DNA of 34,987 nt from an uncultured Microcaldota archaeon (GTDB lineage Archaea; Micrarchaeota; Micrarchaeia; Anstonellales; J096): contig CALKCX010000001.1 in the NCBI GenBank assembly GCA_938083015.1, positions 1 to 34,987 of the forward strand, in the 5' to 3' direction. Position 1 is the first letter of the stretch, and each line of letters begins with the position of its first letter. Shown here piece after piece: positions 1 through 7,834 of this stretch. Under the pieces are notes generated by a model, which was not told the origin of the DNA, searched no databases, and saw only the letters and a program-made list of their open reading frames with translations. The translations under genes were made by a program, and so were the position numbers.

Positions 1-435
1 CGATTTCTTATGTTCTAAATTAGATACATCAAATAAGAATTTAAGATCATCTATTTCTATTTCCATGTTTTTAAACAATCTATCTGTTTTTACGTAATAT
101 AACATATGCGTTTTATAGAATAGAATTACGTCTTTATCATCCGTATATATCTTTTCATAGATATCATTATGATGAGGTGTAAATCTAAAGTATATTGAAC
201 CACTTTCTGAAAAGTATCTAGAAAAGAACGTATATAGTTTATCGAAGAATTCTTCTCTAAATTCAGGAAAAGGACTTAAAGAATTTTCAATATCTTTTTT
301 CAAATACGGCAATATGCCTTTTTCAAAGTATTTCGTTTTTATCTTCATCAAATTTATATACCCGGACTCTCCTTCAATCTTTTCACCTATAAACAAGTTT
401 TTCAATATTTCATAAAACTTATCTTCTTTTGTCAT
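1..435 (-). CDS. Type III-like adenine DNA methyltransferase (Mod), N-terminal part only
   Basis: An open frame on the reverse strand starts at ATG 435 and runs off the left edge for 145 codons, so it is absent from the ORF track. The protein begins MTKEDKFYEILKNLFIGEKI and contains EFREEFFDKLYTFF, SESGSIYFRF, DDKDVILFYKTHMLYYVKTD and LFDVSNLEHK. I recognise this as the conserved N-terminal region of large Mod-like adenine-specific DNA methyltransferases related to type III restriction-modification. The catalytic DPPY and SAM motifs would lie outside the window, so activity cannot be judged. A TTTAAA box about 25 nt upstream suggests a leaderless start. The assignment rests on remembered family similarity. 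Confidence 0.65.
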   Translation of the reverse strand, partial: MTKEDKFYEILKNLFIGEKIEGESGYINLMKIKTKYFEKGILPYLKKDIENSLSPFPEFREEFFDKLYTFFSRYFSESGSIYFRFTPHHNDIYEKIYTDDKDVILFYKTHMLYYVKTDRLFKNMEIEIDDLKFLFDVSNLEHKKS

Positions 436-455
436 AAGTTTTTAATCTAATTTAA

Positions 456-465
456 GAATTTAAAG
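456..465 (-). promoter_or_regulatory. TATA-like box for the Mod-like gene
   Basis: Read on the reverse strand this is ctttaaattc, about 21-30 nt before ATG 435. That is the spacing expected of an archaeal TATA box for a leaderless or near-leaderless transcript. Confidence 0.4.
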
Positions 466-490
466 ATTTACATGCTAACATTTAGCTAAC

Positions 491-503
491 GTTTTAAAAT
501 ATT
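491..503 (+). promoter_or_regulatory. TATA-like box for the ribosomal protein operon
   Basis: gttttaaaatatt lies about 40 nt before the uL3 start codon. This leaves room for a short leader carrying the purine-rich gggtgga Shine-Dalgarno sequence just before ATG 540. Unlike many operon-first genes here, this operon appears to have a leader. Confidence 0.45.
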
Positions 504-539
504 TCTCTAGATATATATTGAAATCTGTGGGTGGAATAG

Positions 540-1445
540 ATGACTGATATTAGAAGACCAAGAAGAGGTTCTCTTGGAGTTAGACCAAGAAAGAGGGCCA
601 ATAGTATAATATATAAATTTGACTATTGGCAAGGGGACCGTGATATACTTGGGTTTATCGGCTATAAAGTAGGAATGGTATCTTTATCTTATAAAACTAC
701 TGTAAATAAAACAGCTGTAACCGAAGTTAGTTGCGGTACAGTATTAGAAGTGCCCCCTATTAGAGTATACGGTATAAGATATTATCTTAATAATAAAACA
801 ATAGATGTTTTAACTGATAATCAAGATATGTTAAAAGATCTCTCTATTAAAAGATTAAAAGCTAAAAGCGAGATAAATTTAAATAATGTAAAAGATGTAA
901 GATTATTAGTATATTCAAAACCTTCTGAAACATCTGGTGTAGAGATAAATCATATTATAAGATTAGAATTAGGTATTGGGGGAAATGTTAAAAATAAGAT
1001 TGAGAAAGCTAAAAGCTATTTAGGTAAAACAATAAGTTTTAAAGATATATTTAAAGTCGGGGATATCGTAGATGTAGGTGCAGTGACTAAGGGGAAAGGT
1101 TGGCAAGGTGAAATAAAGAGATTTGGAATAGCAAGACAGAGAAGAAAAGCTACTGGTAAGATAAGACATGTAGGTACTCTTGGTCCTTGGCATCCTCATT
1201 ATGTTATGTATTACGTACCTAGAGCAGGACAAACTGGATTTCACAATAGAGTTGAATTGAATAAGCAGATATTAGTAATAGATAAAGGTTTACCTATTAA
1301 GTTCGATAATTACGGTATAGTTAAATCAGAATATGTTATATTACATGGTAGTATTCCTGGACCTGTAAAAAGACCAGTATCTATAAGAATTGCAGTAAGA
1401 CCAAAACAGGTCAAAGAAATGAAGGATATTAAGGTGATATTATGA
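540..1445 (+). CDS. rpl3: Large subunit ribosomal protein uL3
   Basis: A 301-residue protein of the archaeal/eukaryotic uL3 type, a 50S protein whose long finger reaches toward the peptidyl transferase centre. It has the archaeal N-terminus PRRGSLGVRPRKRA, the internal GDIVDVGAVTKGKGWQG and GTLGPWHPHYVMYYVPRAGQTGFHNR stretches in the usual order, and a typical C-terminus ending in VSIRIAVRPKQ. The ATG at 540 is preceded by gggtgga. It is the first gene of the operon and its stop overlaps the uL4 start by 4 nt, which implies translational coupling. Length is a little below typical archaeal uL3. The assignment is secure. Confidence 0.97.
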   Translation: MTDIRRPRRGSLGVRPRKRANSIIYKFDYWQGDRDILGFIGYKVGMVSLSYKTTVNKTAVTEVSCGTVLEVPPIRVYGIRYYLNNKTIDVLTDNQDMLKDLSIKRLKAKSEINLNNVKDVRLLVYSKPSETSGVEINHIIRLELGIGGNVKNKIEKAKSYLGKTISFKDIFKVGDIVDVGAVTKGKGWQGEIKRFGIARQRRKATGKIRHVGTLGPWHPHYVMYYVPRAGQTGFHNRVELNKQILVIDKGLPIKFDNYGIVKSEYVILHGSIPGPVKRPVSIRIAVRPKQVKEMKDIKVIL

Positions 1446-2167
1446 ATATAAACATATATAATCTTGAAGGAAAAGTAGAATCTTCTATTGAAATTCCTTT
1501 AAATATAGATATTAGATATGATGTAATAAGAAGAGCTGTATTAAGTGAAGAAAGCAAAACATATCAACCTAAGGGCAATTACAGATGGGCAGGAATGGAT
1601 ACATCTGCTAAGTTTGTAGGTAGAGAAGGAATATATAGATCTTTGAAAGATCAAGGACAGGCAAGATTGCCTAGAGAATTATTAGGTGGTGGCAGATACG
1701 GAAGAGTAAGAATAGTACCTCATTCAGTAAAAGGTAGAAGAGCACACCCTCCAAAACCTGAGAAGATAATAGAAGAGAAGATAAATAAAAAAGAATGGAA
1801 TATGGCTTTATTACATTCTATATTTGGAGCAAATCTATTCGTAGTTAAAGATTTAGAAAAATTAAACAAAACAAAAGATGGTGTTGTTTTATTAGAGAAA
1901 TTCGTAAAATTGGATGTTTATAGAAAGAGAATAACAGGTGTAAGAAGAAAGAGAAAGAATAGAGCTTATAAAGAACCTATAAGGGCCACAGTAGTTACTA
2001 AATCAGAAGTAAAAGGATTTTCAAATATAGCTGGTGTAAGATATAATACGATAGATAAATTACAGGTTAAAGATATAGCTCCAGGAGGTGAAATTAAAGG
2101 TAGAAATTTGATAATATCATACGATGCTTTCTTAGATTTAATGTCAAAATTAGGGGTGAAGTTATGA
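1442..2167 (+). CDS. rpl4: Large subunit ribosomal protein uL4
   Basis: A 241-residue uL4 of the archaeal L4/L1e type, which lines part of the peptide exit tunnel. The RWAGMDTSAKFVGREGIYRS segment and LPRELLGGGRYGRVRIVPHS identify it, followed by basic segments and a C-terminus ending FLDLMSKLGVKL. The start is set by a strong GGTGA (aaggtgatattATG) and a 4-nt ATGA overlap with uL3. Its own stop overlaps the uL23 start by 4 nt, so uL3, uL4 and uL23 are likely translated as a coupled set. Confidence 0.96.
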   Translation: MNINIYNLEGKVESSIEIPLNIDIRYDVIRRAVLSEESKTYQPKGNYRWAGMDTSAKFVGREGIYRSLKDQGQARLPRELLGGGRYGRVRIVPHSVKGRRAHPPKPEKIIEEKINKKEWNMALLHSIFGANLFVVKDLEKLNKTKDGVVLLEKFVKLDVYRKRITGVRRKRKNRAYKEPIRATVVTKSEVKGFSNIAGVRYNTIDKLQVKDIAPGGEIKGRNLIISYDAFLDLMSKLGVKL

Positions 2168-2406
2168 TAGTAGATGTGTTAAAAACAGAGAAAGCTATGA
2201 ATGATTTGTTAAACAATAAACTATACTTAATCGTAGATCTTAAAGCTACTAAACCGGATATAAAGAAATTTATAGAGGAAACATTTAAGGTAAAAGTATT
2301 ATCTGTTAGAACACATATAAATATGAAAGGTCAAAAAATAGCTATTGTAAAGATTGATAAATCCTATAATGCTCAGGAAATTTACGATAAATTATCTGTA
2401 GGGTGA
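2164..2406 (+). CDS. rpl23: Large subunit ribosomal protein uL23
   Basis: An 80-residue uL23, the protein beside the tunnel exit that forms part of the docking platform for SRP and chaperones. It shows the family pattern: VLKTEKAMN at the start, a central DIKKFIEETFKVKVLSVRTH and a C-terminal KIAIVKIDKSYNAQEIYDKL. It has the archaeal length and position between uL4 and uL2. The start follows ggggtgaagttATG, with GGTGA 4 nt before the ATG. The first codons overlap the end of uL4 by 4 nt. Confidence 0.95.
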   Translation: MIVDVLKTEKAMNDLLNNKLYLIVDLKATKPDIKKFIEETFKVKVLSVRTHINMKGQKIAIVKIDKSYNAQEIYDKLSVG

Positions 2407-2411
2407 AACAT

Positions 2412-3128
2412 ATGGGAAAAAGATTGAAACAACAGGTAAGGGGTAAGGGAACTGGTAGATATAAATTACCTGATACTATTACAAAGTATAAAATAGGATT
2501 GCCTAAAATAGATGAAATGACCATAGGAGAAGTAATTGATATTATCGATGACCCTGTTAGAACAGCAGTATTAGCACAAATTAAATATGAAAACAATACT
2601 TTTTATGTACCTGCAACAGAAGGATTGTATATAGGTAAACAGATTGAGATAAATGGTAAAAATCCTAAGATAGGAAATATTCTAAAATTAGAGAATATAC
2701 CAGATGGATACTATATATGTTGTGTAGAGAAAACCAAAATGGATGGTGGCAAATTCATAAGAACTGCAGGTGGATATGGTATAATACTGTCTAGAGATGA
2801 GAAAGGAGTATATGTAAAATTACCTAGTAGAAAAATAGTAGTATTGCCTAAAGATGCAAGAGCTATAATAGGAGTAGTAGCAGGAGGAGGATATAAAGAA
2901 AAGCCTCTTGTTAAAGCTGGTAACGCATACTTTAGATATAGAAAATTGCACAGATTATGGCCTAGAAACAGAGGTGTTAAAATGTCTCCTTATGATCATC
3001 CTCATGGAGGTAAACAACACCATGAAGGTAAAAGTACTACTGTATCTAGAAATGCAGCTCCAGGACAGAAAGTAGGACATCTTGCTGCTAGATCTACTGG
3101 TAGAAAGAAAGCTAAAATTGATACTTAG
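2412..3128 (+). CDS. rpl2: Large subunit ribosomal protein uL2
   Basis: uL2, a core 50S protein at the subunit interface. It is identified by MGKRLKQQVRGKGTGRY at the start, LPSRKIVVLPKDARAIIGVV in the middle and the conserved C-terminal HPHGGKQHHEGKSTT, where the conserved histidine region lies. The ORF track opens at a GTG (2403), but that GTG is part of the Shine-Dalgarno GGTGA. I prefer ATG 2412, 5 nt after it, which gives the canonical MGKR start. That leaves a 5-nt gap after uL23 instead of an overlap. Length of 238 residues is normal for archaea. Confidence 0.96.
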   Translation: MGKRLKQQVRGKGTGRYKLPDTITKYKIGLPKIDEMTIGEVIDIIDDPVRTAVLAQIKYENNTFYVPATEGLYIGKQIEINGKNPKIGNILKLENIPDGYYICCVEKTKMDGGKFIRTAGGYGIILSRDEKGVYVKLPSRKIVVLPKDARAIIGVVAGGGYKEKPLVKAGNAYFRYRKLHRLWPRNRGVKMSPYDHPHGGKQHHEGKSTTVSRNAAPGQKVGHLAARSTGRKKAKIDT

Positions 3129-3136
3129 GTGATAAT

Positions 3137-3550
3137 ATGTATCAATATCAACCAAATTTAAGAAAAGGATACGATGAAAATATATCAAAACTTAGTTTAG
3201 AAGAGACTTTATCTATATTAAAAAGTAGAGCTAGAAGGGCCCTTAAAAGAGCAATGGAAGGAAAGAATATTGAGTATAAACAATTAATTCTAAAGGTAAG
3301 GAAGATGAAGAAGAATCCAAAGAAGTTAGCAGAAGGAATAAAAACACATTGTAGAGAAGCAGTTATATTACCAGAATGGTTAGGTTTGAAGTTTTTAGTA
3401 TACAATGGTAAAGAATGGAAACCTGTAGAGATAACATTGGATAAAATAGGACATAGATTAGGTGAGTTTTCATTTACTGTAAAATTCGAGAAACATGCTG
3501 GACCTGGTATAGGTGCTACTAGAGGTAGTAAATTCATAGCTATGAAGTGA
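3137..3550 (+). CDS. rps19: Small subunit ribosomal protein uS19
   Basis: A 137-residue archaeal/eukaryotic type uS19 (eukaryotic S15), which sits in the 30S head near the A-site finger. Diagnostic stretches are EAVILPEWLGLKFLVYNGKE, IGHRLGEFSFT and the C-terminal HAGPGIGATRGSKF. The N-terminal extension is typical of the archaeal form. The start is placed by aggtgataATATG with GGTGA 4 nt upstream. It lies between uL2 and uL22, the order conserved across archaea. Confidence 0.96.
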   Translation: MYQYQPNLRKGYDENISKLSLEETLSILKSRARRALKRAMEGKNIEYKQLILKVRKMKKNPKKLAEGIKTHCREAVILPEWLGLKFLVYNGKEWKPVEITLDKIGHRLGEFSFTVKFEKHAGPGIGATRGSKFIAMK

Positions 3551-3555
3551 TTAAT

Positions 3556-3978
3556 ATGAAGACTGCTAAAGCTTCTATTGAAAACGTAGATGTCTCTTAT
3601 AAAGATTTAGTAGAAATTGCCCGATATATAAAATATAAATCGGTAGATCAAGCAGAGAGTATATTGAAAAAGGTAATACTAGGGGAAATGTTTATTCCAT
3701 ATAGAACATATAATAGGAAACTTGGACATAGAAAAGGAGGTGTAAAAGGCAGATATCCTAAGAAAGGAGCTAAGGTAATGCTTAAGTTGCTTAAATCCTG
3801 TATGGCAAATGCAAGACAACTAGGAATGAATGTAGATAAGTTAAAAATAATTAATATAGCTGCAAATAAAAGCAGAATATATTATAGAATACAACCTAAG
3901 GGCAAACCATACAGGCATAGATATGTATTGGCCAGAGCTGAGATTATACTGGGTGAGAATGATGAAAAACAAGAATAA
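3556..3978 (+). CDS. rpl22: Large subunit ribosomal protein uL22
   Basis: A 140-residue uL22, whose extended hairpin lines the exit tunnel. It has the KTAKASIENVDVSYKDLVEIA opening, the RKLGHRKGGVKGRYPKKGA archaeal insertion, a helix with LKLLKSCMANARQLGM, and the terminal YRIQPKGKPYRHRYVLARAEI hairpin region. The track starts at GTG 3547, but that triplet is within the agtga Shine-Dalgarno sequence, so ATG 3556 is the better start. Its last 17 nt overlap the proposed uS3 start. Confidence 0.94.
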   Translation: MKTAKASIENVDVSYKDLVEIARYIKYKSVDQAESILKKVILGEMFIPYRTYNRKLGHRKGGVKGRYPKKGAKVMLKLLKSCMANARQLGMNVDKLKIINIAANKSRIYYRIQPKGKPYRHRYVLARAEIILGENDEKQE

Positions 3979-4621
3979 TGAGGATCTTAAGACTAAGTTT
4001 TTCATAACTAATAAAGTATCTGAAATTGTGCTTACAGAGAGTTTAGGGAAGATGTTGAAAGATGCAGGTGTAGTTGTAATAAACCTTAGAGCTAATATGT
4101 TACCAAAGGGCATAAAGATAATGCTAGAATATTTTCCTATAAATCGAGAGTTTTCAATGAAAGAAGAATTGATAGCTAAGATAAAATCTTATCTTAAAGA
4201 GAATTTTAATCTTGAAGATGAGTTGATGATTGAAGTATGGAAAACTAAAAACCCTGTACTTGAACCTGCAGTAATAGCAGCATTTATAGAAGAAGCTTTA
4301 AAGACCAATAAACCTATAAGAAAGATATTGTATAATTATCTATACAGGGCAAAACAGAATGGAGCAATTGGTGGTGAAATATATATTAAGGGGAAACTAG
4401 GGGCAAGAGGTGCTAAGGCCAAGAAGATCAAAGCTTATTTTGGATTTATACCTAAAGCAGGAGATCTTAGAAAATATGTTAAGGCCATAAAGTATCAGGC
4501 AGTAACTAAGGCCGGCGTAGTAGGCGTAGGTGTAATGATAACTCCACCTGAAGTAGAACCTTATTTAAAACCTAATCAAAAGGTCAAAGATGAAGTAAAG
4601 ATAGAACCTGAAGAAGAATGA
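3962..4621 (+). CDS. rps3: Small subunit ribosomal protein uS3 with degenerate KH loop
   Basis: The position between uL22 and uL29 and the C-terminal region (GEIYIKGKLGARGAKAKKIK, then AVTKAGVVGVGVMITPPE) identify uS3, which lines the mRNA entry tunnel of the 30S head. The N-terminal half is very divergent. Archaeal uS3 KH domains normally carry a GxxG loop such as VIGRGG, but the equivalent place reads YFPINREFSMKEELIAKIKS with no GxxG. The acidic tail is VKIEPEEE. The track starts upstream inside uL22. GGTGA at 3952-3956 favours ATG 3962, 5 nt after it (ATG 3959 is possible). Confidence 0.9.
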   Translation: MKNKNNEDLKTKFFITNKVSEIVLTESLGKMLKDAGVVVINLRANMLPKGIKIMLEYFPINREFSMKEELIAKIKSYLKENFNLEDELMIEVWKTKNPVLEPAVIAAFIEEALKTNKPIRKILYNYLYRAKQNGAIGGEIYIKGKLGARGAKAKKIKAYFGFIPKAGDLRKYVKAIKYQAVTKAGVVGVGVMITPPEVEPYLKPNQKVKDEVKIEPEEE

Positions 4622-4658
4622 TAAGATTTTTAAATAGTATTTTAGATAATAAAATAAT

Positions 4659-4826
4659 ATGAAGATAAGTGAATTAAGACAGAAAAGTAGTGAAGAGCTA
4701 ATATCTATAGAGAGAGATCTAAGAATTCTGAAGATTAAGACAGATAGAATGAAGAGAAGAGAAGTTAGAAAAGCAATAGCTAGAGTGTTAACAGTTTTAA
4801 GAGAAAGGGGAATCAAGATTGGTTAA
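4659..4826 (+). CDS. rpl29: Large subunit ribosomal protein uL29
   Basis: A 55-codon gene not in the ORF track. It translates as MKISELRQKSSEELISIERD with a basic helical remainder ending VLTVLRERGIKIG. This is the two-helix uL29 pattern (ELRxxSxEEL near the start, RKAIARVLTVLRE near the end), a small protein at the tunnel exit. The location between uS3 and SUI1 is the archaeal order. Upstream, atttttaaatag (about 4626-4637) could be an internal promoter, since the 37-nt gap is unusually wide for this operon. Its end overlaps the SUI1 TTG start by 8 nt. Confidence 0.93.
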   Translation: MKISELRQKSSEELISIERDLRILKIKTDRMKRREVRKAIARVLTVLRERGIKIG

Positions 4827-5106
4827 AATTCCTGGATTTGATAACGATATAGATTTTGAAAAAGAAGATTTATCGCTTAGGATAAAGATATACACAGAAA
4901 CGTCTAAGTTTAATAAACTTGTAACAGTAGTAGAAGGAATTAAAGAGAATAGAGAAGAAGTAGCTAAATACTTAAAAAAGAGACTTGCATGTGGAGGTAC
5001 TATAAGAGATGACGGCGTAATCATTTTACAAGGAGATCATAAGAGAAAAGTAGTAGAACTATTGAAACAATTTGGATATAAAGAACAACAGTTTGAGCTT
5101 CTCTAA
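4819..5106 (+). CDS. Translation initiation factor aIF1 (SUI1/eIF1 family)
   Basis: A 95-residue SUI1-domain protein that controls start-codon fidelity on the small subunit. Family signatures are KLVTVVEGIKENREEVAKYL, the RLACGGTIRDDGVIILQGDH core and a C-terminal KVVELLKQFGYKEQQFELL. The only reasonable start is TTG 4819, overlapping uL29 by 8 nt. The gene closes the ribosomal operon. In many archaea the next gene would be RNase P Rpp29 and then uS17, but here the strand changes at once and the stop codon overlaps that of the convergent membrane gene. Confidence 0.93.
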   Translation: MVKIPGFDNDIDFEKEDLSLRIKIYTETSKFNKLVTVVEGIKENREEVAKYLKKRLACGGTIRDDGVIILQGDHKRKVVELLKQFGYKEQQFELL

Positions 5107-6821
5107 TCTATTTTCTTATATAATCTAATACTATTATTGGCGTATATTAAATCATAACCAGGAGGGGCCTCAAATTTGTTATAGTTTCTAAAATCTATTA
5201 AAGCTACTTTAAATGTTCTTATGTAATTTTCTCTTATACTAGGATCTAGATAGGCATCTGCAGTTATGTAATCAATATTATTGACTTTTAATATATCTTC
5301 GCAACCTATACACATAAGAGGGTCTACGATAAAAATAGGGTATTCTCTACTATTTAGACTTTCTCCTTTATATATTTTCTGTATTAGATTATTATCTATT
5401 TTATACTCTGTAATTAGAAATAGTCCTATATCGAATAATATGTATTTTACATTGTATTTTTCTAATAAGGTTTTTCTCAATTCTGAATTATTTGAATATA
5501 GCATAATGGCAGCGTCTAGATCTCTGTTTGATAAGTTCATAAATGGAAGATGAAAAGACTGTGCCCATCTAGAGGTAACCACATTAGTACCTGTATAGGC
5601 ATTGATAAGAAAAGACAATGGTTTATTTGATAATACTACTCCAGGGTCAGAATTGATAATATCTATTACATTTTTAATTTCTGAAATGTTATAAATACTA
5701 TTATTGTAATTTTTCAAAATTTCAAATCTAGAATAGAACGCATTGTAACTGTTTAATACTATAGGTATGAGTATTAATAATAACATCCAGGATTTAATAG
5801 ATTTGTCATATCTTAAAGCTACTCCGAATATCAAAGCAGGAGTTATGACAAGGTTGATTGTGTAATTAGGTAACATATTTATACCGAATAGTTTATCAGT
5901 TAAAGGGGCCAATATTATCAATAAGCTTATTATGAGTATCCAGATATCTACTGCGTTTAGATTTCTATTCTTATATAGAAGATAAACATATGATACGAGA
6001 AAGATTATAGTTAAAGTATTTATTAAATATTGAGGAAGATAGATAAGGTATATGTAATCTATTGCCTCTATTTTAGACATATCTGGAAAATCGATTTTTA
6101 ATCTTGGAAACAATTCAAAATCTAATCTAGATATTATGGTAAATGATAATATTATTAATACGGATAATGGCAATATGTTTTTATCTATCAATTGAATAGG
6201 TCTTTGATATTCTTTATAGTATATTATAGATATGATCACAAATAGACCGATTGTTACAAATAATATATTATGGGATAATAACGATATTAATAACGCCCAA
6301 GCATAGTTTTTCTTATATACTAAGTAAATTGTAATTGGAGCTATTATTGGTATGACCATTTCCGTGTATTTTAATATTACGACTGAAAACTGTAAAACAA
6401 ATATATGAGATATCAATGCTAATAGCGGATTATTCGATATTTTCAATATAACTAAAAACCACACTATACTCATAAATATAAGTATAGACGATACTATTTT
6501 CATTGCATTTATAGCTTCTATATTTAGAATTTTGATAAAAGGTAATACTAATAAGCTGTATATAGGATTATACGAGAAAACCTTACCTTGATAATAATGA
6601 TTACCTATGATATCAAGTGTTTTGTTCATATAATGAATTTGCCCTAGTTGAGCGTATAGATCACCGCCAATTAAATAAGAGGGAAGTTCTTGAAATGTCG
6701 ATAATTTATTATAAGATTGATATGAATAAAAGAGAGATATTAAGATGGATAAAAATAAGTATAATGATGTTTTATCTTTAAGTATTGAATAAACAGAAGT
6801 TATGGTTTTAATCTTCTCCAC
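5103..6821 (-). CDS. Large polytopic membrane protein, possible GT-C type glycosyltransferase
   Basis: A 572-residue membrane protein. About ten or more hydrophobic helices fill the first 360 residues or so, followed by a C-terminal soluble domain of about 190 residues. The first extracytoplasmic loop contains LIGGDLYAQLGQIHYM, with an acidic residue where GT-C enzymes often carry a catalytic Asp. The C-terminal part has the SRWAQSFHLPFMNLSNRDLD and LLEKYNVKYILFDIGLF style common in such proteins. A role in glycan or glycoprotein assembly is inference. The gene overlaps the end of the transglutaminase-like gene by 22 nt, so the two form an operon. Its stop overlaps the convergent SUI1 stop. 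Confidence 0.5.
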   Translation of the reverse strand: MEKIKTITSVYSILKDKTSLYLFLSILISLFYSYQSYNKLSTFQELPSYLIGGDLYAQLGQIHYMNKTLDIIGNHYYQGKVFSYNPIYSLLVLPFIKILNIEAINAMKIVSSILIFMSIVWFLVILKISNNPLLALISHIFVLQFSVVILKYTEMVIPIIAPITIYLVYKKNYAWALLISLLSHNILFVTIGLFVIISIIYYKEYQRPIQLIDKNILPLSVLIILSFTIISRLDFELFPRLKIDFPDMSKIEAIDYIYLIYLPQYLINTLTIIFLVSYVYLLYKNRNLNAVDIWILIISLLIILAPLTDKLFGINMLPNYTINLVITPALIFGVALRYDKSIKSWMLLLILIPIVLNSYNAFYSRFEILKNYNNSIYNISEIKNVIDIINSDPGVVLSNKPLSFLINAYTGTNVVTSRWAQSFHLPFMNLSNRDLDAAIMLYSNNSELRKTLLEKYNVKYILFDIGLFLITEYKIDNNLIQKIYKGESLNSREYPIFIVDPLMCIGCEDILKVNNIDYITADAYLDPSIRENYIRTFKVALIDFRNYNKFEAPPGYDLIYANNSIRLYKKID

Positions 6822-7801
6822 CCGTCGTCATTGTAATAATCAATCCAATTTTCAGATATCACCATTAATATCTTCTTTGGTTCGTATCTACATTTTGGAG
6901 AATTACATATTGTTAGATCTTTACCTAATTCTCCTAATACTTCTCCTGTTAAAGGATCCAATACATAACCTGATTTTATATCATTATAAGAACTAATGTT
7001 TATAGGTGATAATGCCACTCCACAATGACCAGATTGTTTGTAATTAAAGCATACTACTACTATATCGTATATTTCTAATCTTCCTAACATATGCGTCATA
7101 TATCCATCTTTTGATACATTTTCATAGATTATGTATTTAAAATACGGTGCATCTAAAAGCGGTGCAGGTTTCATACTTTCTAAAAACATTTTTTCTGGTA
7201 ATGAGTTTAATAAAGCTTTTAAAGCAAGGGCATGAGATTTACAATCACCATAACCTTGTTCCATCATCTTTTTCAAGCTATTAAATTGATCTATTCTATT
7301 ATTATAACCGTATATTTTTCTTGTCAAATGTACAGCACATGGTATTCTAAAGGTAAGACCATAAGAGCATTCTGCAATTATCTGCTCTTTAAGGGCCTTA
7401 TCATAGAATTCTGAATTCTCTCTAAACCATTTTGATAAATTCTTAAACATCTCCCATTCAGATGAAGAAGTATTTTGTTTAGATATGTTTTTATATTGCT
7501 CTATCAATAGCTTATGCTCTTCTAATAGCTTAGAATAAGAATTATTTATTGTTTCGTATTCTTTACTTAAATTCTGGTATTTTTCATTTTGTTTTTGTAG
7601 AATGTTTAACGTATTTATAAGAGTTTCATTCATTTTTTGCAACTTATTATTCATGTTTTTAATCGTTTCTTCTAATAAGCTTATTTCTATATCTTTTTCT
7701 TCTAAGATTTGATTAACTTGTTCTAATCTTATGTAAAGATATGAAGCTAATATTGTGACTACTATCAACAATATTAATGATACTATCAACCTAATGTCCA
7801 T
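6800..7801 (-). CDS. Membrane-anchored coiled-coil transglutaminase-like protein
   Basis: A 333-residue protein with one N-terminal membrane helix (about residues 5-24), a long polar coiled coil (about 25-110, rich in E, K, N and Q) and a C-terminal papain-like transglutaminase domain. YGDCKSHALALKALL supplies the nucleophilic Cys (about 187), SGHCGVAL a likely His (about 259) and YVLDPLTGE a likely Asp (about 282). The catalytic domain probably lies outside the membrane on a coiled-coil stalk. It may be a cysteine peptidase or a cross-linking enzyme; the sequence does not decide. It is the first gene of the operon with the GT-C-like protein. Confidence 0.72.
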   Translation of the reverse strand: MDIRLIVSLILLIVVTILASYLYIRLEQVNQILEEKDIEISLLEETIKNMNNKLQKMNETLINTLNILQKQNEKYQNLSKEYETINNSYSKLLEEHKLLIEQYKNISKQNTSSSEWEMFKNLSKWFRENSEFYDKALKEQIIAECSYGLTFRIPCAVHLTRKIYGYNNRIDQFNSLKKMMEQGYGDCKSHALALKALLNSLPEKMFLESMKPAPLLDAPYFKYIIYENVSKDGYMTHMLGRLEIYDIVVVCFNYKQSGHCGVALSPINISSYNDIKSGYVLDPLTGEVLGELGKDLTICNSPKCRYEPKKILMVISENWIDYYNDDGWRRLKP

Positions 7802-7834
7802 ATATATAAGATAAAAACTTTTTTATATAAAACT
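7802..7834. promoter_or_regulatory. 33-nt divergent promoter with two face-to-face TATA boxes
   Basis: Between the transglutaminase-like gene (reverse) and EndoQ (forward) lie only 33 bases. Forward atatataag near 7802-7810 is about 25-30 nt before the EndoQ ATG. Reverse ttttatata near 7825-7833 is about 25-30 nt before the other ATG. Neither gene has a Shine-Dalgarno sequence, so both transcripts are probably leaderless. Confidence 0.5.

Noticed and set aside
3148-3537. 129-residue reverse ORF opposite uS19
   Set aside because: Antisense shadow of a conserved ribosomal gene with no start signal or family features.
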